Assembly: GCF_001594145.1 (NCBI RefSeq)
Contig: NZ_LVCF01000049.1
Span: 1 to 21,214, forward strand
Length of the DNA stretch: 21,214 bases
Direction: 5' to 3'
DNA from: Branchiibius sp. NY16-3462-2
GTDB lineage: Bacteria > Actinomycetota > Actinomycetes > Actinomycetales > Dermatophilaceae
Part shown: positions 1 to 5,604 of the stretch, in pieces
How the letters are laid out: the number at the start of each line of letters is the position of its first letter
Numbering within the stretch: the stretch's first letter is position 1
Program-made: the position numbers and the translations under genes
The notes under the pieces: model-generated
What the model was told of the DNA's origin: nothing
Seen by the model: only the letters and a program-made list of their open reading frames with translations
Database searches by the model: none

Positions 1-226
1 GCCGGAAATCGACCCCCCCCCAGAGCGGGAGGGGCCCGCCCCGGCGCCCCCCCGGCCCCCGGCCCCCCCCCCGCCCCGGCCGCCGCCCCCCGCCCCGCCC
101 GCCCCAGCAGCCGCCCCCGCCGGCGTCGACATCGTCGCCGAGTTGCAGAAGCTGGGCGCTCTGAAGGACGCGGGATTGCTCACCGACGACGAGTTCGCGG
201 CCGCGAAGGCCAAGCTGCTCGGCTGA
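1..226 (+). CDS. C-terminal part of a Pro-rich SHOCT-domain protein (5' end outside window)
   Basis: An open frame runs from base 2 to the TGA at 224-226 without a stop. The last ~33 residues (GVDIVAELQKLGALKDAGLLTDDEFAAAKAKLLG, split here as GVDIVAELQKLGALKDAG and LLTDDEFAAAKAKLLG) form a classic SHOCT (short C-terminal) domain with its L-x-x-L-x-x-x-G-L-L-T-x-x-E-F-x-x-x-K-x-x-L-L pattern. Before it lies a ~40-residue linker made almost only of Pro and Ala. SHOCT domains usually sit at the end of membrane or DNA-binding proteins and are thought to mediate oligomerisation; the main domain is outside the window, so the function is unknown. It converges with the pilin operon, five bases apart. 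The C-run-rich linker lies at the window edge, where base-calling errors are plausible, but the frame stays open. Confidence 0.75.
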   Translation, partial: PEIDPPPEREGPAPAPPRPPAPPPPRPPPPAPPAPAAAPAGVDIVAELQKLGALKDAGLLTDDEFAAAKAKLLG

Positions 227-230
227 GGCC

Positions 231-590
231 CTACCGGACTGTCCGTGCCTCCGCTGGTCCGGCGCGGGCACGGGCTGCCGCCTGCCCCGCCCCTGGCACG
301 CCCGTCGCCACAGAGACCTGCACCAGAAGGTCCTGGCCCTGAGCCGCGCACGAGACCAGCACGGCGCCGTTGCCACTGACGCTCCGTCCGGCCGCAGCAC
401 ACGCCGCCGGAGCGGAGCTGGTCTGCAACACACGGGCCCCCGCAAGCGCGGCCATGTCTGCGGCGGCGGCTGCTTGCCCTGCTGCGCGAACCACGCGAGC
501 AACCGTCAGCGCGCCGCCGAGCAGAAGGATCAACACCGCGATCACGCCGACCGCGAGCACCGTGGCCGAGCCGCGCTCACGCCCACTCAC
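231..590 (-). CDS. TadE-like minor pilin, Rv3654c family (119 aa)
   Basis: Small secreted or membrane pilin-like protein, the last gene of the Tad-type operon. It begins MSGRERGSATVLAVGVIAVLILLLGGALTVARVVRAAGQA, split as MSGRERGSATVL and AVGVIAVLILLLGGALTV: a short basic head with G-S-A-T and one long hydrophobic helix, as in TadE/TadG pseudopilins. The A-A-A-A-A-D-M-A-A-L-A-G-A motif around residues 40-52 is typical of the Rv3654c 'helicase/secretion neighbourhood' family. A Cys pair (about C58 and C80) could form a disulfide outside the cell. The start is GTG at 590, sharing GTGA with the stop of the gene before it, so the two are translationally coupled. Function is inferred: minor pilin or assembly factor of a type IVc (Flp/Tad) pilus. 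Confidence 0.8.
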   Translation of the reverse strand: MSGRERGSATVLAVGVIAVLILLLGGALTVARVVRAAGQAAAAADMAALAGARVLQTSSAPAACAAAGRSVSGNGAVLVSCAAQGQDLLVQVSVATGVPGAGQAAARARAGPAEARTVR

Positions 591-988
591 GGCGGCGCCT
601 CGACTGATGACTCCACCTGCGCCACCACGGACGCGGACAACCGGTGCCCGCCGGTCAGCCAGGCGAACGGCCCGGGCGGTGCAGACGACACGGTCACTTG
701 CACGTCGCCACCCAAGGACCGAACCGTCACCGCTGCCCCTCCCGGTGCCGCGCGCTGCCCGATGTCGGAGACGCGTGCGGCAGGGTCACCGCGTGACGCA
801 CTGCGCGCCGCCATCCGGGCCGCATCCACACACCGGATCTGGTCGATACCGATCGCAACTACGTTGAGCGCGATGGCCAGCACGAAGACGACAGCGGGCA
901 GGACGGCCGCGAGTTCGGCGGTGACCATCCCCGCATCACCGCGCTGGCGCAGCGTTCGCCAAAACCCTCGCGACCGTCCCCACCTCAC
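587..988 (-). CDS. TadE-family pilus assembly protein / minor pilin (133 aa)
   Basis: Residues ~18-45 (DAGMVTAELAAVLPAVVFVL and on to IALNVV) show the TadE signature: a small residue-rich cleavage region, a Glu a few residues into the hydrophobic helix (AGMVTAE) and a single N-terminal transmembrane segment. IRCVDAARMAARSASRG follows, the conserved D-A-A-R-x-A-A-R motif of actinobacterial TadE-like proteins. It corresponds by order to M. tuberculosis Rv3655c. It starts with GTG at 988, overlapping the stop of the DUF4244 gene by GTGA, and its own stop overlaps the next start by 4 bp. The role is inferred to be a pseudopilin of the Flp/Tad machine, anchored in the membrane with the C-terminal domain outside. 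Confidence 0.85.
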   Translation of the reverse strand: MRWGRSRGFWRTLRQRGDAGMVTAELAAVLPAVVFVLAIALNVVAIGIDQIRCVDAARMAARSASRGDPAARVSDIGQRAAPGGAAVTVRSLGGDVQVTVSSAPPGPFAWLTGGHRLSASVVAQVESSVEAPP

Positions 989-1188
989 GACGCGATGCTC
1001 AACGCCGCTTGGATGATGCTGGCCAGACCCGACTTCACTGCACCGGACTTGATGACCGCGATCAACACCGTCGCGAAGGTCACTGCCGCCAGGGTTCCCA
1101 CGGCGTACTCCGCCGTGCTCATTCCCGCCTCCGCGCTGGTGCGTAGCTGGTGCAGCCGCCGTCGAAGTCCCGTCATTGCCGATCTCAT
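985..1188 (-). CDS. DUF4244 Flp-like major pilin (67 aa)
   Basis: Short pilin precursor. After a basic head (MRSAMTGLRRRLHQLRTSAE) comes AGMSTAEYAVGTLAAVTFAT, the DUF4244/Flp signature: Gly before the processing site, Glu at +5, aromatic Tyr at +6, then a hydrophobic helix. It matches Rv3656c in the M. tuberculosis cluster and is the likely structural subunit of the pilus after cleavage by a prepilin peptidase. The start at 1188 is preferred over an in-frame upstream codon at 1224, because AAGGGG lies seven bases before 1188 and the extra residues are not pilin-like. It follows tadC after a 76-bp gap, the only sizeable gap in the operon, which fits separate translation of an abundant product. 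Confidence 0.85.
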   Translation of the reverse strand: MRSAMTGLRRRLHQLRTSAEAGMSTAEYAVGTLAAVTFATVLIAVIKSGAVKSGLASIIQAALSIAS

Positions 1189-1264
1189 GTCGTTCCCCTT
1201 CTCGAATGGATCACTCAAAACCACTACGCCGCAGCGTGATCCGGGACCGCGGCGCAGTGTTCAA

Positions 1265-1837
1265 TCAGGTCCCGGCGAGCACGCTGCGGGCGATCACCGC
1301 CACGACAGGCAGCACCGTCAGCGTCGCGAATGCCGGCAGGAAGCACCCGCCCAACGGCAGGACGATCAGGACACCGAGACGAGCCGTGCGCTCGTGCAAC
1401 GCCTGTCGTTCGTCGCGGCGGATAGTCGCCGCGGCTTCGCGCAGCAGTCCTGCCGCCGGCATCCCCACCCGGGCCGCGAGCGCCAATGCGTCAGCCGCTG
1501 GTCGCCACACGGCTGGGAGGCCCTGCCATGCCTTTGCTTCGTCGACTCCCCACTGCAGTGCGGCCGTCACTTGTCGCAACTGTGATGCCACGACCGGTGT
1601 GCTCTGATCGGCCACTGCACTGAGTGCGTTGGTCAGCGGACTTCCTGAGGTCAGGGCCAACGCCAGCAGGTCGATGGCTGTCGCAACGCTCAGCATTGTC
1701 TCCGCCACTGGAGTGAGTGGGGAGGAATCGGCGACTTGCCACAGATCGTCGGGCCCAGGCTGCGCAGGCGCGGCGGAGCGATAAGGCGGCCAGCACAGTA
1801 CAGCTGCCCACAGCGGCAACCCGATCGAGATCGCCAT
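1265..1837 (-). CDS. tadC: Type II secretion F-domain protein, TadC-like (190 aa)
   Basis: Inner-membrane platform protein of the Tad pilus. It has an N-terminal hydrophobic segment (MAISIGLPLWAAVLCW), a central T2SSF helical domain (residues ~45-150: TAIDLLALALTSGSPLTNAL, AAGLLREAAATIRRDERQAL) and a C-terminal pair of membrane helices (LGVLIVLPLGGCFLPAFATL, VVAVIARSVL). The start at 1837 shares one base with the TGA of tadB (TGATG), the usual coupling in this operon; a much longer in-frame extension to 2131 would run over tadB and reads as Arg/Gly-rich noise. TadB and TadC together form the platform on which the TadA ATPase acts. Assignment as the TadC partner rests on order and size (Rv3657c-like). 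Confidence 0.85.
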   Translation of the reverse strand: MAISIGLPLWAAVLCWPPYRSAAPAQPGPDDLWQVADSSPLTPVAETMLSVATAIDLLALALTSGSPLTNALSAVADQSTPVVASQLRQVTAALQWGVDEAKAWQGLPAVWRPAADALALAARVGMPAAGLLREAAATIRRDERQALHERTARLGVLIVLPLGGCFLPAFATLTVLPVVAVIARSVLAGT

Positions 1838-2544
1838 CACGACAGCGCCTCCGTGCGGACACAGCGCCGCACCAATCGCCCCGACCACCACCGCCCCAGC
1901 AGGATCAACACCACCCCGATCAGGAGGGCAGCGAGGCCGGCGACGCCGGTATAGAGCTGGGTGGGCGGCACTCCCGCGAGCGCAGCGATTCCGACGCCCG
2001 CGACCGGCAGCCCCGTCAGCAGGTGCATGGTCGCCCGCGGCCCGGCGATCGCCACCCGCAACGCTCGCTCGCGGTCCTCCTCGGCCTGCAGCAACTCCAC
2101 TGCGGTCGCTACCGCGTCGGTCAGACTGCATCCGAGCTCATCAGACAGCGACCATGCGGCCGCGACCACTCCCACCTGCGGCAGATCAAAGTCGCTCCCG
2201 AGCGTGCGGAAGGTCGGCCCGAGTTCGAGCCCTGCCTCGGCACGGACCGCGAGGTCGTTCATGGCGCGCTCGAATGGAGCATCGAGGGGTGAACCTGCTA
2301 CGAGCCGTGCGGCATTCGCCACCGCAACTGTCGGTGGTACTCCTGCTCGCAGAGCCGGCGCCACCGATCGCAGAAGCTGAGTGATCGCAGCGCGACGCCG
2401 GGCCTGACGTCGTCGCCCACTGGTGAACGACGGCAGTCGCCGCTGGGCTGGCAGGTCAGCGGATCGGCGTACGGGGAAAGGAATCAACCGGCGCGGCCAG
2501 GCGAGGACGGCAAGAGAAACCAGCAGCGCGACGAACAGGCTCAC
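1837..2544 (-). CDS. tadB: Type II secretion F-domain protein, TadB-like (235 aa)
   Basis: Membrane platform protein of the Flp/Tad pilus. An N-terminal membrane helix (MSLFVALLVSLAVLAWP) is followed by a cytoplasmic T2SSF domain (about residues 45-165, with LLRSVAPALRAGVPPTVAVA, AAAWSLSDELGCSLTDAVAT and VELLQAEEDRERALRVAIAG), then two C-terminal helices (LLTGLPVAGVGIAALAG; GVAGLAALLIGVVLILLG) and a basic tail. This layout is standard for TadB. It starts with GTG at 2544, overlapping the tadA stop by four bases (GTGA), and ends on the TGA that overlaps the tadC start. It corresponds to Rv3658c. Confidence 0.87.
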   Translation of the reverse strand: MSLFVALLVSLAVLAWPRRLIPFPVRRSADLPAQRRLPSFTSGRRRQARRRAAITQLLRSVAPALRAGVPPTVAVANAARLVAGSPLDAPFERAMNDLAVRAEAGLELGPTFRTLGSDFDLPQVGVVAAAWSLSDELGCSLTDAVATAVELLQAEEDRERALRVAIAGPRATMHLLTGLPVAGVGIAALAGVPPTQLYTGVAGLAALLIGVVLILLGRWWSGRLVRRCVRTEALS

Positions 2545-3686
2545 GACGTCCCCAGGACCCGGTGCAGTTCCGTCCAGCCGTCAGCCCGCTCCAACCTGTC
2601 ACCGGACCGCACCAAAGCCGGTCGCACCTCAAGCCCCCGCGGTGCACGGACGAGTACGCCGATCTCCTGCACTACCCGGCGGTCGCCGGCCCGTCGCAGA
2701 TGCACCACCACCCGCACCGCGCTGGCCAGTTGCGAGTGCACGGCTGACGCAGCCATCCCGGCCAACGCACCCAACGCCTCGAACCGCGCCACCACGTCAG
2801 CGCTGGTGTTGGCATGGATCGTGCCGCAGCCGCCCTCGTGACCGGTGTTGAGCGCGGTCAACAGTTCCCGTACTTCGGCGCCGCGCACCTCGCCGACCAC
2901 CAACCGGTCCGGGCGCATCCGCAACGACTGCCGCACCAGCACCGGCAGCGCGATCTCACCCGAACCCTCCACGTTGGCGCTGCGGCCCTCCAACCGCACC
3001 ACATGCGGATGCCGAACCCGCAGCTCGCGGACGTCCTCGACGATCACGATGCGCTCGTGTGTGGGTACCTGTCCCAGCAGCGCCGCCAACAGGGTCGTCT
3101 TGCCCGAGCCCGTGCCCCCACTGATCACGAACGCCACACGCGCCGAGACCAATTCGGTCAACACCGCAGCTCCCGCTGCGTCGAGAGCCCCCCGCGCTTG
3201 CAGTCCGGCCACATCGAGCCCATCAGAGCGCGGGATCCGCAGAGACAGGTGCGCCGCAGACTCCACGAGCGGCGGCAGGATGGCGTGCAACCGGATGCCG
3301 CCCGGCAGCAGACCGTCGACGTAGGGCTGGCTCTCATCCAGTCGCCGGCCGGCCAGGGTGGCCAGCCGCACCGCCAACCGCCGCACCTGGACGGCATCGG
3401 CAAACCGCACCGGTCGGGATTCGAGCCCCTGACCACGGTCGACCCAGACCCCGGCCAATCCGTTGACGAGCACATCGGTGACCGCCGGGTCTGCGAGCAA
3501 CTCCTCCAACGGACCGGCGCCCAACACCTCCGAGCGCAACTGATCGCGCAACCGCGCGACGTGACCGTCGCCGAGCACGACTGGGTCCGCAGCGGCTACC
3601 CGGGCGACACCAGCGTCGTCGGGTAGCCGGCCGGCCCGGATCTGCTCCCACAGCGCAGCCGCGGGACCACCGCGCGTGGTGCTCAC
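2541..3686 (-). CDS. tadA: TadA-family secretion ATPase (381 aa)
   Basis: Hexameric VirB11/GspE-type ATPase that powers assembly of the Flp/Tad pilus at the inner face of the membrane. Visible motifs: Walker A GGTGSGKTT (residues 190-198), Asp box IVIVEDVREL (213-222), Walker B RLVVGE (261-266) and His box TGHEGGCGTIHAN (281-293). The N-terminal part (LGAGPLEELLADPAVTDVLV, residues 55-74) is the typical domain of TadA/CpaF. Length is normal for the actinobacterial form. The start is GTG at 3686 overlapping the ssd stop by four bases. It corresponds to Rv3659c. Nothing looks broken; all catalytic motifs are present. Confidence 0.95.
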   Translation of the reverse strand: MSTTRGGPAAALWEQIRAGRLPDDAGVARVAAADPVVLGDGHVARLRDQLRSEVLGAGPLEELLADPAVTDVLVNGLAGVWVDRGQGLESRPVRFADAVQVRRLAVRLATLAGRRLDESQPYVDGLLPGGIRLHAILPPLVESAAHLSLRIPRSDGLDVAGLQARGALDAAGAAVLTELVSARVAFVISGGTGSGKTTLLAALLGQVPTHERIVIVEDVRELRVRHPHVVRLEGRSANVEGSGEIALPVLVRQSLRMRPDRLVVGEVRGAEVRELLTALNTGHEGGCGTIHANTSADVVARFEALGALAGMAASAVHSQLASAVRVVVHLRRAGDRRVVQEIGVLVRAPRGLEVRPALVRSGDRLERADGWTELHRVLGTS

Positions 3687-4423
3687 GATGCCAACCGGTG
3701 CTCGACGACCAGATCCCGCAGCAGCGACGCCGCGAGCGCCGACACCGGACTGCGAGTGCTGTCCCCCGGCACTGCCGGGTTCGACTGTCGCTGATCGAGT
3801 TTGCGGTCGTGAGCCAGCACGCCAAACAAGGCGACGTCGCTGAGCCGGGCAATCTGCTGCGCCACGTGCTCACGGGTGTCACGGACCACGAACCCGAGCG
3901 GCAGATCCGGTTCGACGGCCTGGGCGTAGCCCACGAGTTGCTCGGTCACGACCAGCACGCGGCGATCCGGGGCCGTGACGACGACGAACGCGGCAGCCAC
4001 CTCCAGCGCCGCCTCCGCCAACGCGAGATCCCGGGGCAGGTCGACCACCACCAGGTCGCTCGCGCGCCGGCACGCGGCGATGACCTCCCGCAACCGCCCT
4101 GGCGGGATCGGATCCGGCCCGTCGCACGCCACCACCCGTGCACCGCTCTCAGTGGTGGGCAACCGGTCGAGCAACGGCTGCGCGGGCAGTGCCCCATCGC
4201 TGCCCAGCAAGTCCGGCCAGCGCACTCCCGGGTCAGCGGCCAGGTCGAAGAGATTGTCCAGTCCGCCGCCCCACGGATCAGCGTCGATCGCAACCGCTGA
4301 CCACCCCGCACGCGCAGCGGTGACGGTCAGCGCGGTGCTTAATGTGCTTGCACCACAAGCACTTCCAGCGCCGACGACAGCAAGACAGGGAGCCAACGGG
4401 TGCAGCGGATCGGTGTCGTCCAT
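3683..4423 (-). CDS. ssd: Septum-site/CpaE-like ATPase (Ssd), N-terminally short (246 aa)
   Basis: First gene of the Tad operon. MinD/CpaE-like P-loop protein with a deviant Walker A: LAVVGAGSACGASTLSTALT (residues 13-32) has the G-A-S-T end but no Lys, as in actinobacterial Ssd (Rv3660c). It also has a switch-type motif AIDADPWGGGLDNL and a strand VVVDLPRD. CpaE-type proteins position the pilus machine, and Rv3660c has been linked to septum regulation. The start ATG at 4423 lies only 12 residues before the first beta strand. Family members, as I recall, are ~350 aa with a receiver-like N-terminal domain, which is absent here. In-frame codons up to 4531 exist but encode repeat sequence, not that domain. 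The short form may be functional or a remnant of the rearrangement upstream. Confidence 0.8.
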   Translation of the reverse strand: MDDTDPLHPLAPCLAVVGAGSACGASTLSTALTVTAARAGWSAVAIDADPWGGGLDNLFDLAADPGVRWPDLLGSDGALPAQPLLDRLPTTESGARVVACDGPDPIPPGRLREVIAACRRASDLVVVDLPRDLALAEAALEVAAAFVVVTAPDRRVLVVTEQLVGYAQAVEPDLPLGFVVRDTREHVAQQIARLSDVALFGVLAHDRKLDQRQSNPAVPGDSTRSPVSALAASLLRDLVVEHRLAS

Positions 4424-4484
4424 GGCCCCATCCGACGACGGAACGACCCGACCCAGCCACCCCGATCGGCGCCGGTGTGGACAA

Positions 4485-4538
4485 CTGGTGGCTCGCCGTA
4501 CGTCATCCACAGGCAGGTAGAGCCCGGACACATAAGCG
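4485..4538. repeat. Direct repeat copy A (54 bp)
   Basis: Aligns without gaps to 5204-5257, with 47 of 54 bases identical by eye. Two blocks are perfect: CGCCGTACGTC at the left and GCCCGGACACATAAGCG (4522-4538) at the right; most differences fall in a six-base patch between them. It lies upstream of the orphan 165-aa gene and just upstream of ssd on the other strand. It contains a DnaA-box-like TCATCCACA (4503-4511). The second copy has the same orientation, 719 bp away. Confidence 0.85.
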
Positions 4539-4569
4539 CGCAGAGCACCGACTTACACCCGTTTTGGAC

Positions 4570-4611
4570 TTGCATTGCATCTTCTTTTGTACTAGCTTTG
4601 CACATGCAAAG
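4570..4611 (+). promoter_or_regulatory. Promoter with overlapping palindromic operator for the 165-aa gene
   Basis: TTGCAT (4570-4575), a 17-bp spacer and TAGCTT (4593-4598, fits TANNNT) form a plausible sigma-A-type promoter in an AT-rich patch. A perfect 7-bp inverted repeat CTTTGCA-CA-TGCAAAG (4596-4611) overlaps the -10 element and the predicted transcription start, the position where a repressor would act. A shorter palindrome TGCA-T-TGCA sits at 4571-4579. The -35 match is only partial. Confidence 0.4.
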
Positions 4612-4645
4612 AACATACAAACCGTCTACTAGAAGGAGCAGCACC

Positions 4646-5143
4646 ATGAATACGTCCATCTACGGCACTGAGGCCCAGTTGACCAAGGCGCTCCGCGCCG
4701 CGGCCGTCGCCTTCATCGCCACCCTGGACGAGGCCAGCAGCCACCCCGCCAAGGCCGACTCGGACGAGAACACGGTCATCGAGTACGACCCGCTCACCGA
4801 CCAGCCGCCGTTCACGCCAGTCCCGCATAGCAGCGGCACCGACGCACAGCAGAAGCTCGCCTCGATCACGTACCTGGGCGCGATTGCCCGCATCTACGCC
4901 GAGGAGGGTCGCGGCGCCGTCTCAAAGGAGATCTCCAAGTTCGCCAAAAAGGCCGGATACGCGGGCGGCAACGCCGTGAATGGCTGGAACTCCCGGCCCA
5001 ACAGCCCGCGCGCCGTCGAGTTGAACGAGGACGGCGAGCGATTCCTCAACGAGGGCAGCATGAAATCGCTCCTCGCCGATGCCGCCGACCTGGGCATCGA
5101 GCTCGTGGGCGAGTACAAGACGGTGCCGTCCCCCAAGAAGTGA
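4646..5143 (+). CDS. Orphan protein, possible winged-helix DNA-binding protein (165 aa)
   Basis: I do not recognise this family. ATG at 4646 is well supported by GAAGGAG (4632-4638) seven bases upstream. The protein is soluble, with no signal peptide or membrane helix. Residues 8-30 look like an amphipathic helix, 31-68 are polar and probably flexible, and 70-152 form an ordered part: helices LASITYLGAIARIYAEEG and AVSKEISKFAKKAG, a Gly/Asn loop, then a beta-like RAVELNEDGERFLNEGSMK and a final helix SLLADAADLGIEL. The helix-helix-hairpin order with a 'L.EDGERFLNEG' wing resembles winged-helix proteins, but this is inference. It is monocistronic, has its own promoter and terminator, and lies inside the direct repeats. 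Autoregulation through the palindrome at 4596-4611 is a reasonable guess. Confidence 0.8.
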   Translation: MNTSIYGTEAQLTKALRAAAVAFIATLDEASSHPAKADSDENTVIEYDPLTDQPPFTPVPHSSGTDAQQKLASITYLGAIARIYAEEGRGAVSKEISKFAKKAGYAGGNAVNGWNSRPNSPRAVELNEDGERFLNEGSMKSLLADAADLGIELVGEYKTVPSPKK

Positions 5144-5167
5144 CCGGGCTGCCCGGCACCGTCGCCG

Positions 5168-5202
5168 AACCGCCCCAGACCGCATCGAGGCTGGGGCGGT
5201 TT
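5168..5202 (+). terminator. Intrinsic terminator-like hairpin after the 165-aa gene
   Basis: A perfect 11-bp stem, AACCGCCCCAG (5168-5178) with CTGGGGCGGTT (5191-5201), encloses a 12-base loop and is followed by T (TTTGC). It starts 25 bases after the stop codon. The T tract is short, as is usual in actinobacteria. Confidence 0.7.
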
Positions 5203-5203
5203 G

Positions 5204-5257
5204 CTGGTGGCCCGCCGTACGTCGTCCACAGGCACACACGGCCCGGACACATAAGCG
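5204..5257. repeat. Direct repeat copy B (54 bp)
   Basis: Second copy of the repeat at 4485-4538, same orientation, 47/54 identical. It begins two bases after the terminator stem and runs into the hairpin at 5258-5280. It contains TCGTCCACA (5222-5230), a weaker DnaA-box-like sequence. On the minus strand both copies read V-D-D-V-R-R-A-T-S in the same frame, with two of the differences at synonymous third positions, but no ribosome-binding site makes this a believable gene. Confidence 0.85.
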
Positions 5258-5280
5258 GGCGCCCCACGATGTGGGGCGCC
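5258..5280. repeat. Perfect 10-bp inverted repeat abutting direct repeat B
   Basis: GGCGCCCCAC (5258-5267), loop GAT, GTGGGGCGCC (5271-5280). This very stable hairpin touches the end of repeat B. Neither strand has a T run after it, so it is a poor Rho-independent terminator. It could be a transcription barrier, an RNA end protector or part of the repeat element; copy A has no equivalent. Confidence 0.75.
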
Positions 5281-5477
5281 CTGATCCGTAACTTCATTAA
5301 GCGACCAAGCGTGCTTTTTCGTGTCCGTCGCCCCTGGGTGGTCCTAGGGTCGAACTGTCCATCAAAGGACTGGCCTCGCGTGGGTACTCGATTCAGTTGC
5401 GGAAGTACACCTCTGGTCTACACCCCCTGGCCCCCGAGCACAAGAGATCCACAACTGGTGAAGAGGTTCGGGGAGAC

Positions 5478-5542
5478 ATCCAGGATCTGGGAGGACCCTG
5501 CCGCAACAAACGTCTCCCAGATCCTGGATTGCTCCCAGATCC
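5478..5542. promoter_or_regulatory. 16-bp inverted repeat with a competing third arm
   Basis: ATCCAGGATCTGGGAG (5478-5493) pairs perfectly with CTCCCAGATCCTGGAT (5514-5529) across a 20-base loop. The first 11 bases of the right arm recur at 5532-5542 (CTCCCAGATCC), so the left arm can pair with either. GGGAGAC (5471-5477) can also pair with GTCTCCC (5512-5518). The set lies 60-130 bases upstream of the Fic-fold gene and could be a switchable RNA leader or a paired protein-binding site. Confidence 0.6.
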
Positions 5543-5591
5543 GCAGGGGCCGCAAACGTACGTCGACCTGCGCCCCCAGCCGAACCCGAAG

Positions 5592-5597
5592 TAGGGT
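5592..5597 (+). promoter_or_regulatory. -10-like element giving a leaderless mRNA for the Fic-fold gene
   Basis: TAGGGT fits TANNNT and is separated from the ATG at 5605 by seven bases, the normal -10-to-start distance. No good Shine-Dalgarno sequence is seen, so a leaderless transcript, common in actinobacteria, is plausible. No clear -35 was found. Confidence 0.4.
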
Positions 5598-5604
5598 GCG
5601 GCGC

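Larger units (their letters stand above)
4485..5257 (+). mobile_element. Possible 719-bp repeat-flanked cassette (no recombinase)
   Basis: Two 54-bp direct repeats bracket a self-contained unit: an AT-rich promoter region (about 43% GC between 4551 and 4645), one gene, and a strong hairpin terminator. No transposase, integrase or terminal inverted repeats are visible, so any mobility would need outside enzymes or homologous recombination between the repeats. The unit sits where the N-terminal part of ssd and, in many actinobacteria, a SerB-like HAD gene would be expected. It could equally be an old duplication of a dispersed intergenic repeat, so confidence in mobility is low. Confidence 0.3.
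5281..5604. other. Gene-free stretch containing the nested hairpins
   Basis: No frame here has coding character: open frames are Arg/Pro-rich and lack ribosome-binding sites, and an in-frame extension of the Fic-fold gene back to 5140 would include repeat B. The left half (5281-5470) shows no structure I can support. The right half holds the inverted repeats at 5478-5542 and a -10-like TAGGGT at 5592. No tRNA or attachment site was seen. Confidence 0.6.

Noticed and set aside
1838..2131. N-terminal extension of TadC
   Set aside because: It overlaps the whole end of tadB and is Arg/Gly-rich; the TGATG junction at 1837 gives the natural start.
4344..4362. Hairpin GTGCTTG-CACCA-CAAGCAC as a regulatory site
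   Set aside because: It lies inside the P-loop coding part of ssd, where codon choice for Ala-Cys-Gly-Ala-Ser-Thr-Leu can create it; no supporting context.
4485..5257. Small proteins encoded on the minus strand in both direct repeats (V-D-D-V-R-R-A-T-S)
   Set aside because: The shared peptide follows from the shared DNA; there is no Shine-Dalgarno sequence and the frames diverge outside the repeat.
5451..5460. Third copy of the direct repeat (ACAACTGGTG shared with 4481-4490)
   Set aside because: Only ten bases match and they lie mostly outside the repeat unit; too short to support.
5140..5604. N-terminal extension of the Fic-fold protein by 155 residues
   Set aside because: It would read through the terminator, repeat B and the hairpins; composition is not protein-like and family-like sequence starts at 5605.
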